Source: Rhodococcus sp. P1Y (GTDB taxonomy: Bacteria > Actinomycetota > Actinomycetes > Mycobacteriales > Mycobacteriaceae). Taken from it: a stretch of DNA of 64,000 nt. A model generated the notes under the pieces. The model saw nothing but the letters and a program-made list of their open reading frames with translations, was not told the DNA's origin and ran no database searches. The translations under genes were made by a program, and so were the position numbers. The first letter of the stretch is position 1, and each line of letters opens with the position of its first letter. The stretch covers positions 5,804,662 through 5,868,661 of the forward strand of contig NZ_CP032762.1 of NCBI RefSeq assembly GCF_003641205.1. Reading direction: 5' to 3'. Below are positions 26,213 to 35,902 of this stretch, piece by piece.

Positions 26213-26677
26213 TTACTCCGTCACGACAAGTGCGGTAGCGATGGCGGCGATTCCCTCACCTCGACCCGTCAATCCGAGTCCGTCGGTGGTGGTCGCCGAT
26301 ACCGATACCGGCGCTCCGAGCACCGTCGACAAGGTTTCCTGAGCTTCGAGGCGCCGCGGTCCGATCTTGGGCCGGTTGCCGATGATCTGCACCGCAGCGT
26401 TGCCGATGGCAAAGCCGCTCTCGGTAAGCAGTCGGCGCACCTCGGTGAGCATCGCCGAACCGCTGACACCGTCCCATTCGGGTCGTCCGGTCCCGAACAC
26501 GGACCCGAGATCGCCCAGGCCTGCTGCCGACAGAAGCGCGTCACACAGGGCATGAGCGGCGACGTCACCGTCGGAATGGCCTTCACAACCGTCTGCGTCC
26601 TCGAAGAGCAGACCTGCGAGCCAGCACGGACGACCGACTTCGATCGGATGCACGTCGCTGCCGATACCGACCCTCAT
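26213..26677 (-). CDS. ispF: 2-C-methyl-D-erythritol 2,4-cyclodiphosphate synthase
   Basis: A 154-residue IspF of standard length, fifth enzyme of the MEP isoprenoid pathway. The zinc-site segment GSDVHPIE and the [17 protein letters not shown] motif are at the N-terminus; the C-terminal [19 protein letters not shown] is diagnostic. The start overlaps the ispD stop by 4 bp. Confidence 0.96.
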   Translation of the reverse strand: MRVGIGSDVHPIEVGRPCWLAGLLFEDADGCEGHSDGDVAAHALCDALLSAAGLGDLGSVFGTGRPEWDGVSGSAMLTEVRRLLTESGFAIGNAAVQIIGNRPKIGPRRLEAQETLSTVLGAPVSVSATTTDGLGLTGRGEGIAAIATALVVTE

Positions 26678-27354
26678 ACGCTCTCCTGCAGGACGATCGC
26701 CTCGGCCAACAGAAGGTCGTGAGGCGTAGTGATCTTGAAAGCTAGTGCGTCACCGACGATGGTGTGGACGGTTTCGCCCAGTCGTTCGACCAGACCCGCA
26801 TCGTCGGTCGCGGTGCCCGACGCCTCGGCGTAGGCGCGGCGGAGCAGGTCGGCTCGAAATCCCTGCGGCGTTTGGATCGCACGTAGCGCGCTCCGGTCGG
26901 GTGTGCCGACCACGGCGCCCATGATGTCGACGGATTTGATCGTGTCGGCCACGGGGAGGGCAGGCACGACAGCGGTACGGCCCGCTCTGACCTCCGCTAC
27001 GACACGTGCGATCAATGTCGGTGGGGTGAGTGCGCGGGCGGCGTCGTGTACGAGCACGATGCCGGCGTCACCTACTTCGGACAGACCGGAGCGAACGGAG
27101 TCCGTTCGCTCTGCGGCGCCCGCCACGACTGTTACGGACGGACCGAACAGTGCACGTGTGTGTTCGACCAGATCAGCGGGCACCATTACGACAACACGGT
27201 CGACGGCCCCTGACGATGTCAGGCCGTCGACCGATCGTTGCAACAATGTGGAGCCGCCGAGTTCGACGAATGCCTTCGGCTGACCTCGCAGAAGGCGAAG
27301 GCCTTGGCCCGCCGCCGGAACGAGCGCGACGACGGGACCGAGATGCGAACTCAC
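26674..27354 (-). CDS. ispD: 2-C-methyl-D-erythritol 4-phosphate cytidylyltransferase
   Basis: A 226-residue nucleotidyltransferase. The CTP-binding loop is [10 protein letters not shown] near residue 12, and [11 protein letters not shown] and [16 protein letters not shown] are the family motifs. It makes CDP-methylerythritol in the MEP pathway. The GTG start at 27354 directly abuts the carD stop, so carD-ispD-ispF-cysS-rlmB is one tightly packed operon. Confidence 0.96.
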   Translation of the reverse strand: MSSHLGPVVALVPAAGQGLRLLRGQPKAFVELGGSTLLQRSVDGLTSSGAVDRVVVMVPADLVEHTRALFGPSVTVVAGAAERTDSVRSGLSEVGDAGIVLVHDAARALTPPTLIARVVAEVRAGRTAVVPALPVADTIKSVDIMGAVVGTPDRSALRAIQTPQGFRADLLRRAYAEASGTATDDAGLVERLGETVHTIVGDALAFKITTPHDLLLAEAIVLQESV

Positions 27355-28176
<822 letters not shown>

Positions 28177-28842
28177 GTGACTGCGTTCATTGCTGCGACT
28201 GCGAACCGTAAGACCCGTCGATTGGCAACCGCTGTCGCCATCGCTGCGGGCGGAGTACTGACGCTGAGTGCCTGTGGTGCCGGACAGGTCTCACAGACCT
28301 CCGACCAGGTCGCTGCGGTCAACGGAAACTCAGCCGAGGTCGGCAACATCTCGCTGCGCAACGTGCACGTCGTCTACCCCCAGACCGAGGAGTACTCGAT
28401 CGAGCCGGGCGGCAAGGTCGAACTCGGATTCATCGTCGTCAACAACAGCCCCGCGAGCGCCGACACCCTCACGCGCATCTCGACGACTGCAGCGTCGTCG
28501 ATCACTGTCGGCGAGGAGTCGGGCGGCACGGAGATCGCCCCGCTCACCGCCCTCGGAGCAGGCGCCCCCGTCGACAACCAGGTCGAGGATCCCGGTATCC
28601 CGCTCCAGTTCATCGTCGTCGAACTGAACGGCATCGGCGAGGAAGTTCGCCCCGGGCTCACCGTGCCTGTCACCTTCACGTTCGAGGAGGCAGGCGACGT
28701 CGAGTTGCTCGTCCCCGTCGATGCAGGTCAGGTTCTTCCCCGCGACGTCTCAGCGAAGTCGCCGGTGGAGGCCGAAGCTCACAGTGTCGAAGAGAGCATC
28801 GTCGAAACTCAGGTCGAGGAAGCTACCGACGGCAACAACTGA
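28177..28842 (+). CDS. lpqE: LpqE-like lipoprotein
   Basis: A 221-residue lipoprotein between carD and radA, the same position as LpqE (Rv3584). The signal peptide runs from a basic N-region (ANRKTRR) through AVAIAAGGVL to the lipobox LSAC with C33. The mature part is beta-rich (ISLRNVHVVYPQTEEYSIEPGG, VVNNSPASADTL) with an acidic tail. Function unknown; the family is often predicted to bind metals or copper by analogy with PCuAC, which is unproven here. The GTG at 28177 has a GGAG site 9 bp upstream; an in-frame start at 28096 is less likely. Confidence 0.85.
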   Translation: MTAFIAATANRKTRRLATAVAIAAGGVLTLSACGAGQVSQTSDQVAAVNGNSAEVGNISLRNVHVVYPQTEEYSIEPGGKVELGFIVVNNSPASADTLTRISTTAASSITVGEESGGTEIAPLTALGAGAPVDNQVEDPGIPLQFIVVELNGIGEEVRPGLTVPVTFTFEEAGDVELLVPVDAGQVLPRDVSAKSPVEAEAHSVEESIVETQVEEATDGNN

Positions 28843-28876
28843 CGTTCCTGTCGGTAGCCACCTCTAGTCTTTGCCC

Positions 28877-30286
28877 GTGGCCAAACTGAAGACGAACTAC
28901 CGCTGTTCGGCCTGCCAGCACACCGTGGCCAAGTGGGTCGGCCGTTGCCCGGAGTGTGGTAGCTGGGGCTCGATGGACGAAGCGCCTGTGCTCGCTCCCG
29001 TCGCCAGTCGCGCGGGTGCATCCGGCCTCGGGGCAGGCAACACTCGATCGCCCATGGCTGCGATGGTTCCGACTACTCCTGCCACCGCCATCACCCAGGT
29101 CAGCAGCACATCCTCCCAGGCCAACTCCACCGGAATATCCGAATTCGATCGAGTGCTCGGAGGCGGGCTAGTCCCCGGCTCGGTGGTTCTACTCGCCGGT
29201 GAACCCGGCGTCGGAAAATCCACCTTGCTTCTCGAGGTCGTGCACCGCTGGGCACGGACCGGCGAAGATCGGCGTGCCCTGTACGTCACCGGCGAGGAGT
29301 CGGCCGGGCAGGTGCGACTGCGCGCCGACCGAACCGGCGCCGTTCACGAACGCGTCTACCTCGCCGCCGAATCCGATCTCGCGACCGTCTTCGGGCACGT
29401 CGAGCAAGTGAAGCCGAGCCTGCTGATCGTCGACTCCGTTCAGACGATGCTCGCCGCCGACGTCGACGGCGTCATCGGTGGTGTGACGCAGGTCCGCGCC
29501 ATAACCAGTGCGCTCACCTCACTCGCGAAGACCACAGGCGTAGCGGTACTGCTCATCGGGCACGTCACCAAGGACGGCGCCGTCGCCGGACCCCGATCAC
29601 TCGAACACCTCGTCGACGTCGTCCTTCACTTCGAAGGCGACAAACACACCACGCTGCGCATGATCCGTGGCGTCAAGAATCGCTTCGGTGCCTCCGACGA
29701 AGTCGGGTGTTTCGAGTTGCGCGACACCGGCATCGAGGGCATCTCGGATCCGTCGGGACTCTTCCTGCACCACCGCACCGACTCGGTCCCCGGCACTGCC
29801 GTCACGGTCACCATGGACGGCAAGAGGCCCCTACTGGCCGAACTGCAGGCACTCGTCGTGGACACGCACATGCCGTCACCACGACGCGCGGTCAGCGGCC
29901 TCGACTCGGCCCGTGTCGCGATGATCCTTGCCGTTCTCGAACGACGCTGTGGCGTGAAAGTCGCCAAGACCGAGGTGTACGCAGCGACGGTCGGCGGCAT
30001 GAAGACCAGTGAACCTGCGGCGGATCTCGCGCTGGCGGCAGCCGTCGCATCGGCCGTCACCGATGTCCCCCTCCCGCCTGGATTCGTGATTCTCGGCGAG
30101 GTCGGATTGGCCGGCGAGGTTCGGCGGGTCTCCGGTCTCGGGCGCCGACTGGCCGAGGCGGCGCGGCTCGGCTTCACCCATGCCATCACCCCGGAACACG
30201 AGGACGCCATCCCTGCCGGAATGAAGGTGAAGACCGTCACCAATCTCGGCGACGCACTGAATTCACTGCGTACGCGATCACGGTGA
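28877..30286 (+). CDS. radA: DNA repair protein RadA (Sms)
   Basis: A 469-residue RadA. An N-terminal C4 zinc ribbon (CSACQ and CPECGSWG), the RecA-like ATPase core with Walker [10 protein letters not shown], the RadA-specific KNRFG motif ([13 protein letters not shown]), and a C-terminal Lon-protease-like domain with [20 protein letters not shown]. RadA drives branch migration in homologous recombination. GTG start at 28877. It lies immediately upstream of disA as in most actinobacteria; RadA is known to modulate DisA. Confidence 0.96.
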   Translation: MAKLKTNYRCSACQHTVAKWVGRCPECGSWGSMDEAPVLAPVASRAGASGLGAGNTRSPMAAMVPTTPATAITQVSSTSSQANSTGISEFDRVLGGGLVPGSVVLLAGEPGVGKSTLLLEVVHRWARTGEDRRALYVTGEESAGQVRLRADRTGAVHERVYLAAESDLATVFGHVEQVKPSLLIVDSVQTMLAADVDGVIGGVTQVRAITSALTSLAKTTGVAVLLIGHVTKDGAVAGPRSLEHLVDVVLHFEGDKHTTLRMIRGVKNRFGASDEVGCFELRDTGIEGISDPSGLFLHHRTDSVPGTAVTVTMDGKRPLLAELQALVVDTHMPSPRRAVSGLDSARVAMILAVLERRCGVKVAKTEVYAATVGGMKTSEPAADLALAAAVASAVTDVPLPPGFVILGEVGLAGEVRRVSGLGRRLAEAARLGFTHAITPEHEDAIPAGMKVKTVTNLGDALNSLRTRSR

Positions 30287-30372
30287 TATCGCTCAAGTAA
30301 CCTTCTACCTGCGGGGCTGCGAAGTGCCGTGAAATTGCGCAAGCTTGCAGCAGAGCCGACACCGACGAGGGG

Positions 30373-31476
30373 ATGACCATGGACGACTCCACACGCGGCG
30401 AGCCGTCGTCCGCCGCGTTGAGGGAGACCATCGCGAGGTTGGCGCCGGGCACTGCCCTCCGCGACGGCCTGGAGCGCATCCTCCGCGGTCGCACGGGTGG
30501 GCTCATCGTCCTCGGTTACGACGACGAGGTCGAGGCTATCTGCGACGGCGGTTTCGAATTGGACGTCGAATTCGCACCCACCCGGCTACGCGAGCTGTCG
30601 AAGATGGACGGGGCCGTCGTGTTGTCGACGGACGGCACACGGATCGTCCGATCCAATGTCCAACTGGTTCCCGACCACAAGATCCCCACCGTCGAGTCCG
30701 GCACGCGACACCGCGCAGCCGAGCGTACGGCGATGCAGACCGGGTACCCGGTCGTGTCGGTGAGTCAGTCGATGAGCATTGTCAGTGTCTACGTCGCAGG
30801 GGTGCGGCACGTGGTCGAGGGGTCGGCGACCATCCAGTCACGAGCCAACCAGGCCGTCGCGACACTCGAACGCTACAAGGCACGTCTCGACGAGACCACA
30901 CGTCAGTTGTCCGTCGTCGAGATCGAAGACTTCGTCACCTTGCGTGATGCCCTCACCGTTGCGCAGAGGCTGGAGATGGTGCGACGCGTCTCGGTCGAGA
31001 TCGAGCAGAACGTACTCGAACTCGGTACCGACGGAAGACAATTGGCCCTCCAATTGGAGGAACTGCTCGGCGACAACGACGTCGACCGTCAGCTCGTGGT
31101 GCGTGACTATCTTGCCGGAACGGAACCTGCTGGCACAGCGGCCGTCGAACGCGCGCTCGGCGCTCTGGACAAACTCACCGACGTCGATCTTCTCGATCTG
31201 ACCACCCTGGCCAGAGCCTTCGGCTACCCCTCGACCATCGAAGCTCTCGACACTCCCATGAGCCCCCGCGGCTACCGCGTACTGACCCGTGTGCCGAGAT
31301 TGCAGTTCAGCCAGATCCACCGGCTCGTCGCCTCGTTCGGGACGCTTCAGGTACTGCTGGCGGCCACAGCAGCCGATCTACAGTCGGTCGACGGCATCGG
31401 CGGCTTGTGGGCACGGCACATCAGGGAAGGCCTGTCCCGGCTGGCCGAATCTTCGATCGCCGGGCCGTTCGACTGA
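30373..31476 (+). CDS. disA: DNA integrity scanning diadenylate cyclase
   Basis: A 367-residue DisA that makes cyclic di-AMP and senses branched DNA. The DAC catalytic domain (about 1-150) has the DGA motif (KMDGAVVLS) and [10 protein letters not shown], the two ATP-contact motifs. A helical linker leads to a C-terminal helix-hairpin-helix DNA-binding domain (residues about 295-360, with [21 protein letters not shown]). Its stop abuts the stop of the convergent gene with no spacer, so there is no room for a separate terminator. Confidence 0.96.
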   Translation: MTMDDSTRGEPSSAALRETIARLAPGTALRDGLERILRGRTGGLIVLGYDDEVEAICDGGFELDVEFAPTRLRELSKMDGAVVLSTDGTRIVRSNVQLVPDHKIPTVESGTRHRAAERTAMQTGYPVVSVSQSMSIVSVYVAGVRHVVEGSATIQSRANQAVATLERYKARLDETTRQLSVVEIEDFVTLRDALTVAQRLEMVRRVSVEIEQNVLELGTDGRQLALQLEELLGDNDVDRQLVVRDYLAGTEPAGTAAVERALGALDKLTDVDLLDLTTLARAFGYPSTIEALDTPMSPRGYRVLTRVPRLQFSQIHRLVASFGTLQVLLAATAADLQSVDGIGGLWARHIREGLSRLAESSIAGPFD

Positions 31477-32205
31477 CTAGGTCGTGATGTTGAACGGCTC
31501 CGGCGAGCTGCGGAGTTCACCAAGCTGTGCGATGACCTTGTAGGAGCCCGCACCGACCGGGATTCGTTCGGCCTCGCATCCTGGGACGGAATTGGTGCCG
31601 GACCACTTGACCGTGAAGCCGGCCTGCTCACCGGGCTTGAAGGTCCGCAGATCGGACTGCGCGTCGGGGAAGCAGTCCGTGTTGGACCAGATGCGCTGAT
31701 CGTCGAGCGTGTAGACCAAAGCCTGCTGCAGACCTGCACCGACGTCGCGCTGGCACTCCGTCGAGCTGATGTTGGTGATGACGACGGTGAATCCAGGTTC
31801 CTCGCCGACCCGGTAGGTGGCCTTGTCGGGCGTCGCCTTGATCGCAAGGCTCTGATCGGGGCACTGATTGGCCGCGACCGGAGCACCGGAAGCAGGCGCA
31901 CTGCTGGACCCGGAACCACCGGATGCCGCAGCGCCCGAGGACCCACCAGACCCACCAGATCCGCCGGACCCGCCTTCGCTGGCGGCGCCGAGCGCCTGAG
32001 ACGAGGTGGTGGTGGGTGCCGTCGTCGTCGGGCTCGCCGAGGACACGACACCAGCGGGCTCGGCCTGCTGATTCTCGTCGCCTCCGCCACCGAGCGAGGC
32101 GATGAACCACACGATCAAACCGAGCACGACGACGGCCGCACCGATGGCGAGAGCACGACGTCGCCAGTAGATTTCGGGAGGCAAAGGCCCGGTTGGTTCC
32201 AACAC
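31477..32205 (-). CDS. Membrane-anchored Ser/Gly-rich protein (Rv3587c-like)
   Basis: A 242-residue protein with a short cytoplasmic N-terminus, one transmembrane helix (residues about 18-40, ALAIGAAVVVLGLIVWFIASL), a low-complexity Ser/Gly/Thr linker (about 50-110, with GGSGGSGGSGGSSG), and an extracellular beta domain carrying three or four cysteines (QCPDQSL, TECQRDV, TDCFPDAQ, PGCEAERI). Matches the position and layout of Rv3587c, between disA and carbonic anhydrase. Function unknown. Confidence 0.85.
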   Translation of the reverse strand: MLEPTGPLPPEIYWRRRALAIGAAVVVLGLIVWFIASLGGGGDENQQAEPAGVVSSASPTTTAPTTTSSQALGAASEGGSGGSGGSGGSSGAAASGGSGSSSAPASGAPVAANQCPDQSLAIKATPDKATYRVGEEPGFTVVITNISSTECQRDVGAGLQQALVYTLDDQRIWSNTDCFPDAQSDLRTFKPGEQAGFTVKWSGTNSVPGCEAERIPVGAGSYKVIAQLGELRSSPEPFNITT

Positions 32206-32282
32206 AGAACAACCGTAGGTGCCATCAGCTCACCCGTCGGGCAAGCGCCTGCGGCGTGTCGCGACCTAGCTGCCCGAGATGA

Positions 32283-32906
32283 TCAAGGCAGTTCGCCGAT
32301 GTCGCCGATGACCTCGCGCAAACGTGCGCTGCCCTCGGACAGCCTGTACGTCAAACCGACGATTGCGACCTCTCCCGTTTCGACTTTGTCGGCGATGATG
32401 CGCGAGCGCTGCATCAGCAGATTCGCGGTCTCCTCGACGTGACGCGCCTCGAAATCGTCGACCGCGGTGTACCCGTCGCGGCGTGCGGACAGCACCGACG
32501 GAGTGACGCGCTCGACTACATCGCGAATGTAGCCACCGGGGGTGTCACCGGAATCGAGGGCGTCGATGGTCGCTTTGACGGCGCCGCACCTGTCGTGGCC
32601 CAGCACGACGATGAGTGGCGCTCCGAGGACGGCGACTCCGTATTCGATCGATCCGAGAACGGACGAGTCCATGGTGTGGCCCGCAGTTCGGACTACGAAC
32701 ATGTCGCCGAGACCCTGATCGAAAATGATCTCGGCGGCGACGCGGGAGTCGGCGCATCCGAACAGGATTGCGCCTGGGTGCTGGCCCTCCGCAAGACGTG
32801 TGCGGTCCTCGATTCCCTGACTCGGGTGCAGTGGCTCTCCGGCGACGAAACGCTGGTTACCATCTTTGAGGGACTTCCATGCTGTGACTGGGTTCGTAGC
32901 AGGCAT
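32283..32906 (-). CDS. Beta-class carbonic anhydrase
   Basis: A 207-residue beta-carbonic anhydrase, same length as M. tuberculosis Rv3588c (CanB). Zinc ligands are in FGCADSRVAAE (Cys, with the Asp-Arg dyad) and VLGHDRCGAV (His and Cys). It interconverts CO2 and bicarbonate. The ATG at 32906 begins PATNPVTAWKSLKDGN, the family N-terminus; upstream in-frame ATGs exist but add unlike sequence. Divergent from mutY across 70 bp. Confidence 0.94.
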   Translation of the reverse strand: MPATNPVTAWKSLKDGNQRFVAGEPLHPSQGIEDRTRLAEGQHPGAILFGCADSRVAAEIIFDQGLGDMFVVRTAGHTMDSSVLGSIEYGVAVLGAPLIVVLGHDRCGAVKATIDALDSGDTPGGYIRDVVERVTPSVLSARRDGYTAVDDFEARHVEETANLLMQRSRIIADKVETGEVAIVGLTYRLSEGSARLREVIGDIGELP

Positions 32907-32976
32907 GTCATCCATTGTGCCTGTACTGCTGGTTACCAGCGAGTCGGGTACTTCTCGACAACGCCGTAGGAGAGAC

Positions 32977-33879
32977 GTGCCGATCGATACAGCTGCCCTT
33001 CTCGGATGGTTCGATTCCGAGGAACGCGACCTACCGTGGCGTCGGCCGGGCGTCACCGGATGGCAGATCCTGATGAGCGAAATTATGCTCCAGCAGACAC
33101 CGGTCTCTCGCGTCGCTCCCATCTGGGAGCAGTGGGTACAGCGATGGCCCGTGCCGTCGGCGATGGCTGCGTCGTCACAGGCCGAGGTTCTGCGTGCATG
33201 GGGGAAGTTGGGTTATCCCCGACGTGCGCTCCGACTGCACGAATGCGCGGGCGTACTTGCCTCCGAACACGGTGACGTCGTCCCCCAGGACGTGGAGACC
33301 CTCCTCGGACTGCCGGGCATCGGCGCCTACACCGCGCGGGCCGTCGCATGTTTCGCCTACGGGCAGCGCGTGCCCGTCGTCGACACCAACGTCCGACGCG
33401 TCGTAGCGCGGGCCGTGCACGGAGCCGCAGAGCCTGGAAACCCGTCGACGACGCGTGATCTCGCGGACACCCTCGCGCTCCTCCCACGGACCCGAGCCAA
33501 GGCTGCACGCTACTCGGCGGCGTTGATGGAACTCGGTGCTTTGATCTGTACCGCGAAGAATCCCGCATGCCTGCTGTGCCCACTGCCCGAGTGCTCGTGG
33601 ATCGAAGCGGGTCGGCCCGCGTACGAAGGCCCGGCGAAGAAGGTCCAGAAATTCGCGGGCACCGACCGCCAGGTGCGCGGGAAACTGATGTCGGTCCTGC
33701 GGGACAGTCACGGACCCGTCGAGCGGGCACGTCTGGACGTCGTGTGGCTCACCGACCCCGGGCAGCGTGACCGGGCGCTGCATTCACTGCTGCTCGACGG
33801 CTTGGTCGAACAGACCGAGGACGGCATGTTTGCCCTGGCTGGGGAGGGCGACGCGGCTTCGCCGCCCGTGCGTGCGTAG
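32977..33879 (+). CDS. mutY: A/G-specific adenine DNA glycosylase
   Basis: A 300-residue MutY that removes adenine mispaired with 8-oxoguanine. The catalytic glutamate is in MSEIMLQQT, the helix-hairpin-helix in LLGLPGIGAYTARAV, the catalytic aspartate in PVVDTNVRR, and the 4Fe-4S ligands are the four cysteines in ICTAKNPACLLCPLPECSW. The usual C-terminal NUDIX-like domain is reduced to a short helical tail. The GTG at 32977 is 6 bp after a GGAGA site. Its last residues and stop (PVRA) come from repeat A4a. Confidence 0.95.
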   Translation: MPIDTAALLGWFDSEERDLPWRRPGVTGWQILMSEIMLQQTPVSRVAPIWEQWVQRWPVPSAMAASSQAEVLRAWGKLGYPRRALRLHECAGVLASEHGDVVPQDVETLLGLPGIGAYTARAVACFAYGQRVPVVDTNVRRVVARAVHGAAEPGNPSTTRDLADTLALLPRTRAKAARYSAALMELGALICTAKNPACLLCPLPECSWIEAGRPAYEGPAKKVQKFAGTDRQVRGKLMSVLRDSHGPVERARLDVVWLTDPGQRDRALHSLLLDGLVEQTEDGMFALAGEGDAASPPVRA

Positions 33880-33914
33880 TTACGTTCTGGTGTCTGGTGT
33901 CACTACCCACTCAC
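33868..33914. repeat. Dispersed intergenic palindrome, family A (copy A4a)
   Basis: Arms GTGCGTGCGTAGTTAC and GTGTCACTACCCACTCAC flank a short loop; the mutY stop (33877-33879) is inside the left arm. It is followed 18 bases later by another copy (A4b) in the same gap. Confidence 0.82.
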
Positions 33915-33932
33915 GACCCGCGGCCGGAGGTC

Positions 33933-33972
33933 GTGAGTGAGTAATTACGTTCCTGTGTCATTACGCGCGCAC
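33933..33972. repeat. Dispersed intergenic palindrome, family A (copy A4b)
   Basis: Arms GTGAGTGAGTAATTAC and GTGTCATTACGCGCGCAC. The right flank ACGGGCGCGTCAGCGC is identical to that of copy A1 and supplies the stop codon of the convergent alpha/beta hydrolase (33980-33982), just as in the fadE34-like gene. Confidence 0.85.
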
Positions 33973-33979
33973 GGGCGCG

Positions 33980-34795
33980 TCAGCGCAAGAAGTCCACGAG
34001 GATTTTGTTGACGACCTCGGGTCGTTCGAGATAACCGAAATGACCGGTGTCCGCGACCTCTTCGTAGCGCGCACCCGGAATCGCCTGTGCGACCTCGCGA
34101 CTCAGGTGAACAGGGATGAGTCTGTCGTCCGCGAACCCGACGACGAGCGATTTGGCCGTGATCTTTCGGTAGGCGGTAAGCCGTTCCGAGCCTGCGCGCA
34201 TCTCGAGCCCGATCTGAGCCCGGGTTCCGGCTGTGCGCTTTCCGCCCGAGAACTCCAGCACTGCAAGCCAATCCCCGATAACCTTCTCGTCTCGCAGCGT
34301 GGCAGGCGAGAAGTTGTTCATCGCGGTCATCGCCGCGCGGTAGGAATCCGGCAGCGTGATACCCGCGTCGTAGAGATCACGCTCACCCTGAAACCACGCC
34401 TTCTGCATCGGCGACACTCGCCCGTACGTTGCCATCATGACGGCGTGTGACACGAGGTCGGGACGCGCGAGTGCCAGCTCCTGAGTGACCCGCGACCCCA
34501 TCGACGTTCCGACCACCCGCGCGCGCATTCCGCCGAGATGTTCGATGAGCGCAGCCGTGTCGGCAACCAAGTCGTCGAGAACCATTCCACGACCGGGTTC
34601 GAACGACGGCGAGATCCCGCGATTATCGAAGGTGACCACCTGGAACCCGGCGTTCACGAGAGCTGGGACCTGATGCGCCTGCCACACTCGCCCTGGGCTG
34701 CCGGTGCCCATCACCAGCACCACGAGGGGCCCCGTGCCCTTGACGTCGTAGTTGATATCGATTCCGTTGATCTTCGCCGTCGGCATTCGCGTCAT
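33980..34795 (-). CDS. Alpha/beta hydrolase
   Basis: A 271-residue alpha/beta hydrolase. The oxyanion segment is VMGTGSPGRVW, the nucleophile elbow is GTSMGSRV (serine near residue 98), the acid is likely D in ADDRLIPV, and the histidine is in DTGHFGYLERP. Similar to many esterases and C-C hydrolases; no substrate can be named. The ATG overlaps the stop of the next hydrolase gene by 4 bp, so the two are coupled. Confidence 0.88.
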   Translation of the reverse strand: MTRMPTAKINGIDINYDVKGTGPLVVLVMGTGSPGRVWQAHQVPALVNAGFQVVTFDNRGISPSFEPGRGMVLDDLVADTAALIEHLGGMRARVVGTSMGSRVTQELALARPDLVSHAVMMATYGRVSPMQKAWFQGERDLYDAGITLPDSYRAAMTAMNNFSPATLRDEKVIGDWLAVLEFSGGKRTAGTRAQIGLEMRAGSERLTAYRKITAKSLVVGFADDRLIPVHLSREVAQAIPGARYEEVADTGHFGYLERPEVVNKILVDFLR

Positions 34796-35529
34796 CGTAA
34801 TCGGCGCAGGAATGCCGTCACGACCTCGCGATATTCTTCCGGCCTCTCGTCGTGGATCAGGTGCGCTGCCCCAGGTACCGAGACGTACTCCGACTTGGGG
34901 TTTCGTCGGGACATTTCCTCCATCTGACCCTTCGGTGTGATGCCGAACTCACCTTCGACCAGCAGGGACGGCACGTCGACGGATTCCCACTCGGCCCAGA
35001 AGTGCCTCGTACCCCATTCCGAGGAGATGGCCTCGAAGGTCGCGACGTCGCCGTGCAGATACCAACCGTCCGGACGCCGCTCGAACGAATCAAGGAAGTA
35101 CTGCCCCGCGACATCTCCGAAGTACTCCCGCACGGCTACCTCGGTCGGGAACGGCTGGGGCCAGCTCTCGATCATGGCGGCCCACGCGTCCGCGGTGCGT
35201 CCGCGAAAGTCCGGTGCGATGTCCTCGACGACGAGTGCAGCCACCAGTTCCGGCCTGGCAGCCGCCAGACACCAGCCGTGCAACGAGCCCATGGAATGTC
35301 CGACGACGGTTGCCCGGCCGATCTCCTCGGCGTGGACGCTCAGATCCTCGACGAAGGCTTCCGTGGTCAAGGCCGCGGGAGGCGGGCGTCCGTGGCCTGG
35401 TGCGTCGTAGGTGTACACGTGGCCATAGCGGCGCAACCAGGGAATCTGACGGCGCCACGTTCGCGCACTGCCCATGAGCCCGTGCAGCAGAAGGATCGGA
35501 TCGCCGTCTCCACCCTCGTCGTGCAACAT
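34792..35529 (-). CDS. Alpha/beta hydrolase (Rv3591c-like)
   Basis: A 245-residue alpha/beta hydrolase with the HGLMGSARTW oxyanion loop, nucleophile elbow GHSMGSLHG (serine near residue 84), and PGAAHLIHDERPEEYRE holding the catalytic histidine. The position next to the mhuD homologue matches Rv3591c. Substrate unknown. The ATG at 35529 is preferred; the frame is open much further upstream over the mhuD start but that part has no family resemblance. Divergent from mhuD by 36 bp. Confidence 0.88.
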   Translation of the reverse strand: MLHDEGGDGDPILLLHGLMGSARTWRRQIPWLRRYGHVYTYDAPGHGRPPPAALTTEAFVEDLSVHAEEIGRATVVGHSMGSLHGWCLAAARPELVAALVVEDIAPDFRGRTADAWAAMIESWPQPFPTEVAVREYFGDVAGQYFLDSFERRPDGWYLHGDVATFEAISSEWGTRHFWAEWESVDVPSLLVEGEFGITPKGQMEEMSRRNPKSEYVSVPGAAHLIHDERPEEYREVVTAFLRRLR

Positions 35530-35565
35530 CACAGCGATGGTAGCCGCGCAGGTAACCTTTCCGGC

Positions 35566-35874
35566 ATGGCAGTCGTGAAGATCAACGCAATCGAAGTTCC
35601 CGCCGGTGCCGGCCCCGAGCTGGAGAAGCGGTTCGCCGCGCGAGCGAGTGCCGTCGAAGGTTCGGCCGGGTTCCTTGGTTTCCAGCTCCTGCGTCCGGTC
35701 AAGGGCGAGGACCGCTACTTCGTCGTGACGCAGTGGGAAACCGAGGAGGCGTTTCAGGCGTGGGCAGCCGGCCCCGCGAAAGCTGCGCATTCCGGTGAGC
35801 GCGCGAAACCAGTGGCTTCGGGTGCCTCGCTACTCGAATTCGAGGTCGTTCTCGACGTGCCCGCCAAGAGCTGA
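35566..35874 (+). CDS. mhuD: Heme-degrading monooxygenase MhuD
   Basis: A 102-residue ABM-domain protein nearly identical to mycobacterial MhuD (Rv3592). The residues known to be needed are present at their usual numbers: N7, W66 and the heme-ligating H75. MhuD dimers open heme to mycobilin and free iron without releasing carbon monoxide. Matching segments are VVKINAIEVPAGAGPELEKR and GFLGFQLLRPVKGE. No IdeR box is visible upstream. Confidence 0.96.
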   Translation: MAVVKINAIEVPAGAGPELEKRFAARASAVEGSAGFLGFQLLRPVKGEDRYFVVTQWETEEAFQAWAAGPAKAAHSGERAKPVASGASLLEFEVVLDVPAKS

Positions 35875-35902
35875 CCGAGACCGACGGCGCCTTCACAGGA
35901 GG

